From Plazaster borealis (taxonomy: Eukaryota; Echinodermata; Asteroidea; Forcipulatida; Labidiasteridae), in assembly GCA_021014325.1 (NCBI GenBank), contig CM037474.1:4096488-4160487 (forward strand): a DNA stretch of 64,000 nt. The letters run 5' to 3'. Positions 35,789-47,339 of the stretch are shown piece after piece. Below the pieces are notes generated by a model that had not been told where the DNA came from, made no database searches, and was given only the letters and a program-made list of their open reading frames with translations. How positions within the stretch are numbered: the first letter of the stretch is position 1; every line of letters begins with the position of its first letter. Position numbers and translations under genes: made by a program.

Positions 35789-36130
35789 TGTCGTGGCCGA
35801 GCGGATACGAGCACCGGACTCAAGCTCTGGTGTTTCTGTTCAGCAGAGTGTGGGTTCGAGTCCCTGCCGTGACACTTGTGTCCTTAGGCAAGACACTTAA
35901 CCATTATTGCTGCGTCCTTCGGATGGGACGTAAAGCCGTTGGTCCCGTGTGTTGTGTAATGCACCTAAAAGAGCCCAGTGCACTTATCGAAAAGAGAAGG
36001 GGTTCGCCCCGGTGTTCCTGGTTTGATCGGCAGCATATTGCGCCACAGCACCCTGTAAACCATTACATGGTGCTATGTAAAGGACTTGGTCTCATACTTC
36101 AAAACGTAGCTCCACAATACCTTGCAGGAA
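35789..36130 (+). mobile_element. tRNA-derived SINE, 3'-truncated
   Basis: A box TGGCCGAGCGG, B box GGTTCGAGTCC, and the same central body as 11700-12108. The tail with (ATT)n is missing; the copy is joined to an end fragment of the 209-bp TIR unit (36135-36260). It is absent from the corresponding position in the other segmental copy (near 47660). Confidence 0.85.
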
Positions 36131-36711
36131 AGTCTTCGGTCCAAATGCAGCACAACCCAATAGGCAGACTAGTCTGGCACCCTGAATTCGCTAATGCGTT
36201 TCGTTGACACAAAATGGCTTCTAATCGCAAGTTGTCGCAACTCTCTCAATACACTGCTCTAGAAGGGATCATTTTATAGCCCCCAGTGGGTATCTTTTGG
36301 GTTGGCACCAAGTCATTCTGTCGGAAAGATTTACATATGAGGACTATTGTAACGGAATGCGATGTGTTGACCTATGACCTTCACGTTGTACACGTATACG
36401 TGTATAGACTATCTTTGGTGGAAACTCGTCCTTTTTCGGTAGAGGACTGTTCATTCGTCGTGGTCCCCCCACCCCCCTCCTCCATACGATTGGCACAGAT
36501 CACTTCATTATTATATCAAAGTATATAATCTGCTTTTCTTTTGACCGTAATGTCTTTGCTTTACAGTTGATTACCAATAATAATTCACTATACAAACTCC
36601 ACAAATAAGCACAAGCTAAACTCATGAAAATTACAGGAATTACAATTTGTCTTGCTTTAAAACGATAAGGTGCAATACAACTTCAGTGGTAGGCCTTTGT
36701 GATTCATTTAA

Positions 36712-37101
36712 GGGTCTGTATACGTTTGGTAATGACTCTGATAATTAATGGCATAAAAAACTTACTGGATAAGAAGTACAACAGCTTTGGATATAGTATA
36801 TAAAGCATTTTGAGAAACTGTACTGCGGTTATGGAAAAAGATGTCTCTTTTTATCCCAACAAATTTGAATCTGAGAAGCGTTATTGACAGTAGTAACGTT
36901 TCTCAGATTGTGTATTCCAATTGCAAATTAATTATTCTTCCTGCGTGGACATAACCCGCTCCAGATTTTCGGCAATACTTCAAAAACGCTTCCACCTTTT
37001 GAAATGAAAATTTTACAGGTTAGTTTTATGGTATAAATATATACAACTATATAGGATTTAAACAAACAGTAGGTTCCAATTACCAAACGTATACAATCCG
37101 T
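36712..37101 (+). mobile_element. TTAA-type MITE, subfamily 2
   Basis: Left flank TTAA at 36708-36711, right TTAA at 37102-37105. The body matches 26959-27338. The corresponding place in the second segmental copy (about 48730-48745) lacks it. Confidence 0.8.
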
Positions 37102-37800
37102 TTAAAGAAAACAAAGTATTGGATGTGAAAGAATAAAATCTTGGACAAAATCAAGTTTCAAATTGTGAACAAAGTAAACTAAAATAAATAACTTAACAAA
37201 AGGTTCTTAAAATAGTCAGTTGATTCAATGTATTACTTCGCATAACTTATTCATCACGGATATCTTATTGTTCGTGTGCCATCTTGTTTTCCTGACCCAT
37301 TCATTAATTATTAATTAGGATTTATTTTGCTACGTCACAGCTGCGCGTTTTGCCAACCAGTGGGTTGACAAATGTACGGGAAGCCTTCGGGGCAAAAAAT
37401 ACAATAATTTATTATTTGTTACAAATTCTATGAAATTAGTCAAATCACTGATCAATCAAAGGTGGTCACCCAAATATTCTCCAATCAAGATATACATTTT
37501 GTGCTGCTCCTAATGGCTGCCTATACAAAATGGTGGTCAACCTTACAACTGCTAACAATAGACGGCGGAATGTGCATTTTTGTATAATCGCTTTGATTTT
37601 CAGTTGAAACGTCGATTACACAACGTTTTAATCACCACCATTATGGGAAAGCAATATTATAATAAATTACGAGCGCACAAAATTAACATTCAGCCAATTT
37701 AATAGAAACATAAAGGTGTCTAACTTAGTTAGAGATATACCGTAACTCTATCGTAATTAAAGAGAATCTAGTTTAAAAACTACACCGTTGATGATATTAA

Positions 37801-38748
37801 AGGCACCTGGCAGTGGTATTTTGTCAAAATAAAGCTTTTGTCGTTAATATATACATTATTATGAGTGGAATGTGAATAAACAATTAACTAAGGTTTAAAA
37901 ATTGTGGGTTTTTTTAATTACAAATTTAAAAATAGGCCCCCGTTTACATGGCGCTGCTCGTGACGTCAATCGAGGTGCGGGATATTGGAAGAGAAAATGT
38001 GTAGTCTGGCCCTGTATATTACGTCTGGGTACCTGATCAGTATGATGCGTTTTCGTATTCGGACGTCACCCAATGCAATCTTAGGACAGCTGTGTACAGT
38101 CGACGTTTATACGAGATTTTTCACCGGTCCCGAACTGTCCCATGCGCGTTTCTATGTCTTAAAAACGGAAGATACGAGCACGGTCATAACGAGAACACGG
38201 ATAATACGAGGTATTTTAGCGGTGATGACAAAATCATCGGCGCGCGCCGCAGCGCGGCATACAGCTCAAGTCGATCCGAGCACCAGAAACATGTTCGCTG
38301 CAGCGCTGAAAACGATGTCGGAGCGGACCACTTTGCCCTCGTTAGCCTGACTTTCGATGCCTGTAACTGCCTATATTTGGGATCTGCAGGAAACAAATGC
38401 TAACTGACCCCATCTTTAGTCGCTTTGCTGCATACAGTAGCAATACACCTGGTCGGCATTGCCGGAAAAATGCACAAAAAATCCCTTTTTTGGGATAACC
38501 AAACGAAACGTACAAGCTCACTACTTGCACGTAAATACAGGCAAGTTCGAGGGGGGTCGATATTCGATCGCGGCGAAGTCTGCCTCGATTGACGTCACAA
38601 AAAGGGATGGGCGGAGTCACCCTCAAACAACTTTATCATTTTTTTAAACATATAAATCGTGACAAACAATTACTCAAAAAATTGTTTTATTGTTAATATA
38701 CATATACTCTTCTATAAAAAAAAATAAAAAAACTATTTCCAGGTGCCT
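37801..38748. mobile_element. TTAA-flanked TIR element, 948 bp
   Basis: Short TIRs AGGCACCTGG and CCAGGTGCCT, flanked by TTAA at 37797-37800 and 38749-38752. The other segmental copy continues across this point (around 49640-49670) without it. The core at 37940-38610 is GC-richer and includes TGACGTCA-like motifs near both ends. The 121-codon frame at 37985 has no recognised domain. It lies just 3' of receptor D. Confidence 0.75.
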
Positions 38749-38905
38749 TTAACGAAATTTATTTGTTTTACAACTAAGATTAACCCTATTAATACCGGCT
38801 TCTTGAACTTACAGGGACCGGGGGCTGAAAGTACAAAATCCAAGATGGCTGCCGGATATGGCGGCCATTTTAAGTTCCCACAATGCACTTAACACCATCA
38901 CGCGA

Positions 38906-41900
38906 TCAAATATTTGAAGCCGGTACAGATAATGAAACTGTGCCCGTTACCACATCTCCTGTAACCTCGTCCCCAACACGGGCAGAATCTCTCCCCCTGC
39001 GGAACGCCTCTCGTATCCCTCTATGGAACTCCTTGTTCGTCATGATGTAAATAATCGGATTCACACAGGAATTACCTAATCCTAAAATGACACTGATGTG
39101 GTAGATGGGACTGCTGAAATCTTCATGGACACCGACGATGTAGAGCAAATAATAAATAGCATTTAGTGTCCAGCACACAGCGAAGGTGACGACAAAGGTC
39201 AGGAGGGTCCTTAACAGCTTTCTGGATGTCCGAAGTTGCCACATTTCACGCCGATCAGCTGGGTTGCGGGCAGAGGAAGCTGTGAGAAGACAAAATAAGA
39301 CTACAATATTCTTTAAGTTGTATTTTGTAACTGTTGCATGACAATGGGAATGATTTATTCGTCCTTATTGACCTGAGTGTTCGGTGTTTAGACTCGTGAG
39401 CGTTTTAAAACTACCGTACGGTTATAGGTCATGTCGCTTCGAATTTAAACCGGACTGTCAGTGGAAGTTTTATATGGACTGCTTGCCGCTAAAGACGGCA
39501 GGAAGTATAGCCTGAACATCTGACGTCACACTTCGAGGCTCGTGAATACCAGGGGTCAATTTCATAAACATGCTTAAAGGCCGATTTTGTGATTACACTA
39601 TAGTTTCCATTCATAGCGCTGCAAACCGTAAGCACACGAATTGCATGCTAACCTTCCGGTGCTTACTGTATGAAAATGAATGACGTAACAATGCAAATCC
39701 ATGGAGAACGCGCAAGCTGGACGCCTAATCTTCTTGGTGAAACACGCTTACGCTTAAGCAAATTTGTTACCGTGAAGCAGTGCCGTGAAACTGGCCCCAG
39801 CCTTGAGCGCCTGGCCGGATCCTGCCAGATGTATACCTTTGACCTCACATCCCATTCACAACGACGGATGTTTGTAGTCTATAGACTGTGCAGGCCTCGC
39901 GCATATCGAAAACGAGAAAAAAAGTCGAACGAAGACTATAATATTTTTCTATGAAATCAAATCTTCTTTTAAATTATATTTTTACAAAATTCTTGAAAAT
40001 AAAAAAATTCATAGCAAGTTGTCATAAATAGATTGTCAATTTTTGTATAGGCCTAATACAAATAATTTGTTCAAATTAACATTGAAACAAAATTAAAACT
40101 TCGCACGGGGATGCTTATTGTTAAAAAAAAAAACATTTGCCAATTACGCCCGAGTGTGCGTCTATCACATAGGTTTAATGACATGCCCGTCAGTTGGGCA
40201 GCATTCTTACTATTTTACAAGTAACCGGAAACAGAGGGTTTTCTTCGTTATTCTGTTGAATTGGTTTTACTTTCATATTTTGTTTATCACTTAGTATTAC
40301 ATTCTCAACATCATACATAATTTCCATGGCCATAAATTACGTCAAACTAAAATAATTGACGAAACAAAATCCCGCCCACGTACACGCATGCAAATTAGAG
40401 CAAGCTGCTACATTGAGTAGTAGTACGGTACAAAAACTGCGCGAAACTATGACGTTGTTGTCGCGGCTACTCCATGCAACATCACGTAAAATCCATGCGA
40501 CACAAGGTCTGTTTTCGCGAAAAGTAACGAAGCACTTATATCCCGATTTAAAATAATACCTAACTTCAGTTTGTTAGTGCAGTCGACACGGTTTGCGCAA
40601 CACAGTCGGCACACATTCGCAATTTGACACATCAAGCCGGATGTAAGAGGTCGAGCACTATTTTCTCTAAAGTGTCCAGATTTCAATTTATTTGTATTTA
40701 TTAGATTGTTAGTTTTAAATGTAATCATTCCACTAATATGTTTTTTGGGGTTGAAAAAGTGTGGTAAAAATCACACAAAGTTGCACTCACGTTAATTACC
40801 CATAGCTGATGGCTCAGAGGTGTCCGGAAGCTTGAAATGGTGACCGTATCGTCGCGAGACTTAATACACGATATGTGTACACACATTACATTGTGAATAA
40901 AACAATATTACATACAAACATTATGCACACGCAACAGCAGACGATCGAAAGTACAGTTAACTACTGCTGGTGGTGTAGCTGACAAACTAAGTCACTTCGG
41001 AGAAGACCAATCATAACACAGACATTGAAAGTTTACGTCACTGCAAGTTTGTCCAATGAAATCATTGCGCCTGTAAGACCAGTGCCTGTCTTCATCCGTG
41101 CTGAAAGACAGGGGACCAGTCTTGTCATTTTAGTCGTGTTTGTCGTGCTTGTCGTGGTCACATTATGGTCTCATTTCATGACTTGGCTTGCACATGGCTA
41201 CTGCATGTATGATTTCATAGTTCCATCTATACACAATTTACGTGGAAGATTAATGTTTTCTCCCTTAAATTTTAGCTTGCCCCAGATTAAAATGTCCGGT
41301 GACGCCGCTGTAAAGGAATCCCTTTCATTCTGACTTACCCAGTCTATTCTTCAGTGCTTGTACTTGTCTTCTCAAAGTTGAAATAACTTTCCGTTGCATC
41401 AAAACCATCGAAACAAAAGGACCCAAGAAAAAGCAGAAAAAGCTGGGTACTCCAACGGCCATCCGAGTCCCCGGGCTCGGCCAATCCCAAAACTTGCATC
41501 CGACGTCTTTGTCCTCGCCGTACAGGAATACGTTGAAAGATTGTTCAAGTGCAGCTGCAATCCAACATGAGGCGATCATCAAGTATTTGTTTCGTTTGGT
41601 GAACACCACTTTATACTTGAGTGGGTAGACGATGGCTACAAACCGCTCGGAGTTGACGGCGACCAGACTATAGATTGAAGTCAACGAGCAGACCCAGAAG
41701 ATGTATTGACTGACGTAATATCGACATCTTAGCTCACCCAGGAATCCAGGATTCGGTGCCGGTGTGCCTGTAGTTGGGACAAGCTTAAAGGGGATGACCA
41801 GTGCGCAGACTAAGAAGTCAACTAGCGATAGGTGCACCAAAAAATCACTGGTGTTCGTCCGCAGAGACGGCACACGAAGGAGTACGAAAACGGCAAGAAG

Positions 41901-42044
41901 GTTACCAGCGATACCGAGTGTGCAGATTATGCCGTAGAGGGCCAAAACCAAGTCACTATCCGCAAAATTTCCCCAGGAGTAAGCCATCTCAGGGTGAACG
42001 ACTGTTACGTCGGTCATGTTTAACAGGGATGCGGCGTTGCTCAT
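38906..42044 (-). CDS. Receptor D: class A GPCR, 359 aa
   Basis: Predicted plasma-membrane receptor, ligand unknown. Exon 1 is 41339-42044 (donor CTGG|GTAAGT); exon 2 is 38906-39279 (acceptor CTCACAG); phase 1 intron at codon 236. Features: sequon N9 (NMT); TM1 N48; TM2 Asp76; TM3 Cys107 and ERF 133-135 (preceded by Ser rather than Leu); TM4 Trp161; loop-2 Cys183 before KFWDWPSPG; TM5 Pro209; TM6 CWTL (271-274), so the family's TM6 proline is absent; TM7 NPIIY 309-313; helix 8 and a 46-residue tail. Aligns without gaps to E. The 2.06-kb intron is far longer than E's 268 bp because repeats were inserted (39540-39800 foldback, 40180-41110 repeat). A conserved promoter and 5' UTR exon lie upstream at 42249-42370. 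Confidence 0.92.
39540..39805 (-). mobile_element. Foldback element in the intron of D
   Basis: GGGGTCAATTTCATAAACAT through ATGAATGACGTAACAATGCA to GCCGTGAAACTGGCCC. It matches the outer element at 58797-59257 but lacks the nested copy found there, so it documents the empty site. Confidence 0.7.
40180..41110. repeat. Repeat in the intron of D, inverted at 54290-55060
   Basis: Blocks such as ACAGCAGACGATCGAAAGTA, GTTTACGTCACTGCAAGTTT and TTGGTTTTACTTTCATATT appear as reverse complements in the opposite order at 54290-55060. Receptor E has no such insert in its intron. Termini are not resolved by eye. No protein recognised. Confidence 0.75.
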
Positions 42045-42248
42045 GTTGTCTTCGTTTCAGCTTCAGACCAAAGGCGATGATAGAGACTTTCTTCCCTCTA
42101 CAAGAATGTGGCAAAAGGAAGAAATAGTCCTATAGAAAGAAATAACTAATATCTTCCAAGAAATGGTATGCTTTCATTACGCATAAAACGGAAAGAATAA
42201 ACTTTTTTTTTTAAAGAACGACCCCAGGGTAAAGGAACAAGCGTTTAC

Positions 42249-42370
42249 CCTTCCTGAACTAACGAGAAGCGAAATAATTAGATGTGGCAGCACAGCTTCA
42301 TCCGAATACAAGGCATGAAGTCTCTCCAAAGATACGAGCCTCTTTTATTCTATAAAACTCACTGCGCTCA
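42249..42370 (-). promoter_or_regulatory. Promoter and 5' UTR exon of receptor D
   Basis: On the - strand GAGCGCAGTGAGTTTTATAG (about 42370-42350) contains a TATA-like box. A leader of about 80 bp follows and ends AGGAAGG|GTAAAC at 42249, a splice donor. The same arrangement is conserved 5' of E and at the orphan site near 53.8 kb. The coding exon is preceded by CATTCTTGTAG (about 42101-42111), a plausible acceptor. TSS position is inferred from the TATA distance. Confidence 0.65.
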
Positions 42371-45050
42371 CATTTATATACAATGTTCAATGTCAGCTCC
42401 ATTAGGTTACAAACAGTTAGATAAACACATTTTCTGGCTCGAAACACGTTATAATAAAATAAAACATATCAATGTCATTTTTAAGCCCACCTGATTAAAT
42501 AAACGTGGTCAAAACCTTCCAGAAAATTTAATTTTAAATTGATTTCTTTTGGATTTTTAGTAGTTTAATCGTGAACTCAAGGACTCTACATTCGTTAATG
42601 GAGGTAGGATTTAAATTCCTACCTCCATGATTCGTTTGACATTTCGTTTGACATTTCGTTATTGGGAACTATATTGAGTGAGTGGGTTTTTTTTCACTTT
42701 TGATTTGCTTACCCGGTCATTCAGTTGTTTGCAAAGTTACGATGACTGTCCCTGGTACGGAAAGTTAAAACCGAATTCATACCGAATAGCAGTTTGTTAA
42801 CTTTACACCCCAAAAAAGGCAGCAAACAACACATTTCATTAGATGGTTTGTTTCTATTCTTGGAATGTGAAATAATATGTACATTATTAAAACACACTTC
42901 GTCTATAATTGCTTTATGACACCCCGACGGGTGTTTCAAAGCTTATTTATTTCATAACAGGCATGCACTGCAGGTTTTAAAGTATCACACCCATCTACAA
43001 CACCTTGCAAGGGTTAACATGGTGATGTGGTGGAATATAAAGCCAGCACCTTTTCATGAATCTTTAAATGTCGATTGTTGATTCCGTTTCATGAAATCAG
43101 CGACGACACTGGGGTATAAACATGTTTAGGGGACACTTCTGGCCATTCAAAAATGTAGTTTCCCTTAACCCTTTGCAACTTATTTTCTTTTACAAGCCCC
43201 CTTTTTAGCGCTCTTGTTATGCTCATGTACTATTTGTCAAAAATAATATCTTGAAAAAAAGTCGTTAAAACCTTTTAAGGCGCAGGCTTGTCGTCAAAAG
43301 GAGTATGTTGTATAGCGCCCCCTGTCATTCGTCCTATGATCGGAGATGTACTTCGCGGTTTTTGTTGTTTGTTATTTCTGTTCTGGTAATAGAAACAACT
43401 ACCTTTGCGTGGAAGTTGTAAACAGGATGGCGATGAAAACGAGCAAATGGCTTCCTCCTTATACTGTACATTAATCCATAGATTGTTGAATGGTCGAACA
43501 TGTGCCCTGGGATTGTTGACATCCAACTGGGGTAATTTTTGTAAACCTATAGACGCAGAAATATATTGATCTAATTAGTTTCAGTGTTGTTGGTCTTTAG
43601 ATTGGTCTATACTACAACATCCCTTGTTTGTCCTCACAAATCCAAGGTGGATGCTGCCCTGTTTGAAAAGTATTCATTGTAGGCTGAAGGATTCATATTA
43701 AATTGAGGGGCTGATATAAACAAACCCTTAAAAGTTTAAATAATTCTTGCGTCACTGCATTAGCTCGTTTACCGTAATGTTATTCAATCAGTCCTTCAGA
43801 AGCCTTTAAAAATGTCAAGAATAATCTTCTCGGGGACATTCAAACATTGAATGTCGTCTTTGAAACTCCGTTAGGTGAATAAGGAGTAAGGATCAAAAGC
43901 TCCAAAATTTGCAATTTAAGTTTATTCACTTTTTAGCTCCTACTAATTGTTTAGTATAAAATTGGGAGGAAGGATAATGACTGTTGGTTTGTTGAAAGGA
44001 TGACCCTGAACGCCTCTTGCACTTGTTCTGTGAATTTTAAATTGTAGGCAAATTTTGGAGAGAGATCTTGGAGTGGTTAAATCACACACAAAAAAACGCA
44101 GAAGAATCTTATCATTCTGAATGTTTGTGACTTATGTGTCGGTTTTACAGTTGACCCAAACAGGCTTTTGTCTCGATGTATATCATGATTACTCTTGCCA
44201 AGAAATTTAGAGTTAATAATAAAACAAATACCAAGAAGACCATAGCTAGAAAACTGCTGCATTTAAAAATGTTGTTCATGCTTAATATATCACATAAAAA
44301 AACAGCTTATTCAACTTGGCTCTGAAGGTTTGTTAAATGCTAGATGGAATAGTTTATTTAAATACCAATGTTGTCCCTTATCGGCTCTATTAATAAGAGC
44401 AGGTTTCTTGCTAATAGCATATCTATTTTATACAGAGTGATTTTTTTCAGCGGTAATTTTCAGAGGTTTTTAAAAAATATATTTTGGTGTTTTCTCTATG
44501 TTTTTTTGTGACGGATGTTTTGTTGTTGATTAGCGTCCTGTTTTTGTTTGGTAAACAAAAGTATCCATGTGTACTGTAATTTTGTTTTAGGTTTGCTTGT
44601 TGCTAAATAACAATTATTAAAAAAAATTAAAATTCACCCTCAAAGCCGAGGTGATAATTCAAAACCTAAGTCGCAAGAAGCTAGGATGGGATGAACCATG
44701 AAACAGAATACCTCGCTAGTTGACTACGATGGCACCAAGAGTTACCTAAGATCGAACAATTTAGGATCACTCGATGCTTGAAGCCTTGCGATATAAAGTT
44801 TTGGGTGCTGGGCTAAAGCGTCGCTTCGTATACAAATGGATACGATACGTTGTCTTGTGAACAGTGTTTGAAACTGACTGATAAATTACTCAAAGTGCCT
44901 GTTCCTCTCTATGCACAATCTGTACATCTGTCTATAAATTCAAACATTCCCTCAGAAAATGGGTGTGGGACGCGGCATTTTTGCCAGTGTGTTGCCGCAA
45001 AAAGTTGCAAGCAAGGACAAGTAAATGTAGACGATGCACGCAAACGATGC
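42371..45050. other. Boundary between segmental copies, no gene
   Basis: 42700-42800 (CATTCAGTTGTTTGCAAAGT) matches 52475-52580 and closes copy 1. 43080-43735 matches 28455-29090 and opens copy 2. The remainder (43740-45040) is AT-rich with short open frames only. Confidence 0.5.
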
Positions 45051-46006
45051 ATTTGACTTGGTTTTATAGACTCATTTAAGAAGTCAGTCAGAGTTTCATT
45101 TTTCAAAGCGAAACATTCAGTATTCTGAACGATTTTTCTTTTTTTCCACAGGGAGCAAGTTGAGAAACTTTGGGGTATGCAGCTGAAGATCTATGGATTG
45201 TGTGGTATGGGTTCGTCGATGACATTGAGGGCGTCTAAAGACAGGACAAGTTCTTTGGGACGTCAACCGGTGAGCTAAAATCTATTAAGTGAATTTCCTC
45301 CCTCAATTATTGCACATTTTAAACCTTCAGCTCGCGCTTTTTTACAAGGATGTTTGACCGAGATCTTGTTGATGTTGTCAACTTATATTGTTTTCATTAG
45401 TGACGTCATCACTCTTGTCTCTCAAGGGGTTTTCTTGTAATGGCATAATGGCCGTAGCCAGTGGTGCCTAGTCTGGTAGTCAGAAGGTCTCCAATTACTT
45501 GGACATGACTTTATTCTTAATGCAGTTTAAATAGCAGTTATATATTGACGTGTGTTTATCGTAATTTCTCTGAGACCCTTGGAGCAGGGGGTCATCAACA
45601 CCAGCCCTATGGGTTTCTAGATAAGCCCACCCTCTCAGCGCTGTTCTACAATCGACTGGAATATATCTATTAGTTATGAAATTACTTGAGTCGAAAAAAC
45701 CCATAAACCAACCAAGACCATGATCGCATGTAAATTAACAGTTATGCCCTATAGTTGTGAAAATTGTGAAATTTAACCAATACGTATGTATTACCAAATA
45801 ATATAAATTCATTTTGTTCTTTATCCCAGGGGATACTTATTTATTGATCTCTTGATTCCCACCGGAAAAAAAATAACAATAGTAAACATGAATATTGTTT
45901 GTTATAAAGAAAAACTCCACTTTCAAATTCCCCCAAAATCAACTTCAACATGAAAAACAGTCGATAGTCTTCTACTGCGTTATAACAAGAGCGCATTTAG
46001 GTCGAC
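45050..46006. other. Segmental duplication copy 2, non-coding part
   Basis: Matches 33095-33460 and 34136-34660 on the same strand (AGATCTATGGATTGTGTGGT, TCTCAGCGCTGTTCTACAAT). No gene recognised. Confidence 0.55.
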
Positions 46007-46010
46007 TTAA

Positions 46011-46887
46011 AGGGACACGTTGCCTTCAAATCTCATGAAATTTTACTGTTTGGAGGTGTTCCTTATACTTATTAAGAGTTGTTCGTGCAATAACATGCCT
46101 TTAATGTGTTATAATTAGTGAATGGTGATTAAAAAAAACAAACATTGCCATCTGACCCCGAGATCTGCCCCGCGAAACGTATACGCATTTCCAGCCGTAA
46201 ATACCACCGTCCATGTAATGGGCAAAATGCGCGACGAACAGTCGTTACGCTAGTGCCGTAGTCAGTGGCCTGGTAAACCAGTCAGATCTCCTTGCTCTAT
46301 GGTCAGATGAAAACCGGATAATAATCTCATTTTCTACCTCGCTCGCAACTTGTAAACCGAGCTAAAGCTAGCTCAGTATTGGGTCCGAAATATCCAGCCG
46401 CGTATTTGCGGAACGGCCAGCCGCATAATCAGAATATTAGAACACATGCAGTACAGGGAGGAGACAAACTATCACATTTGGTTCACCTCCTGTACTGCAT
46501 GTGTTCTAATCGCCGGCTGGCTATATCGGGCCCAATACTGTGCTAGATTCAGCTCGGTGTTGGATATTTATTGGAATACAATAAACAGATGGTAATCGTA
46601 ACATTTTTAATAAAATAATTGCTCAGTCGTAGTTCAACAGCTGCGACTGGAAATAAGACTAATAGAATTTGTCCGCCATTTATGGGAGTCAAAATCTTGA
46701 CTCCCATAAATGGCGGAGCGTTTTGTTTCGCGAAGGTGAGCAAAAGCGAAGCATTTCTAAGGCACGTTTGTGTGGATAATTATATTCTACTTTTTAAACA
46801 TCTTTCCGACCGTGCTCATTATACATCAAACGCTTGTTATAGCCCAAAAGCGCCCAACAGCGCCCAACCCGAAGGCAACGTGTCCCT
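46011..46887. mobile_element. TTAA-flanked TIR element, 877 bp
   Basis: Ends AGGGACACGTTGCCTTC and GAAGGCAACGTGTCCCT are perfect inverse copies, with TTAA on each side (46007-46010 and 46888-46891). Inside are a perfect 22-bp-arm palindrome around TGGGAGTCAAAATCTTGACT (about 46673-46717) and a second inverted pair, AACACATGCAGTACAGG and its complement. No transposase frame. Related smaller elements occur at 52075 and 56332. Confidence 0.88.
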
Positions 46888-47147
46888 TTAAACTGATTGG
46901 GGGGGGGGGGGGCCTGATAGCCAATTGTTAAAAACAAAGTATGAAATCCTAGAGTGCGCCCTCTGTTGTTTTAGTAATAGATAAATTATCATCGTGGATT
47001 ATAAGGACATTAGAGTGACGTCATAATGAGAATCAGTATTCAGTAATGCATTTTCCACAAGGGGAGCAAGACTAAAGAAGGTAGCATCGTGGTCTATACG
47101 TCGCTGTCACCGAAGCAATCTCAGTTAGCCAGGGCCCAAGTTAGTCA

Positions 47148-47339
47148 GGGCCCAATTTCATAAAGCCTGTAAGCACAAACACTTGCTAAGCACAGAAAAG
47201 TATTGCTTAGCAGAAACAGGTTACCAGCCAAAATTACATTAAGTTTGCATTGTTGTGACTGGTGCCCCGCTCAATTTTTGCTTAGCAAAGAAAATTGTCA
47301 AGCAGTACTTTCTGCTTAACAGCTTTATGAAATTGGGCC
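47148..47339. mobile_element. GGGCCCAATTTCATA foldback element
   Basis: GGGCCCAATTTCATAAAGCC at the left and GCTTTATGAAATTGGGCC at the right; counterpart of 35196-35389 in the other segmental copy. Confidence 0.8.

Noticed and set aside
37985..38350. 121-codon frame in the 948-bp element as a transposase
   Set aside because: No recognisable domain, and an overlapping frame is equally long; the element is probably non-autonomous.
41801..42127. Plus-strand open frames opposite the receptor exons (for example 41801, 50815, 61198)
   Set aside because: They are antisense shadows of the receptor coding exons.
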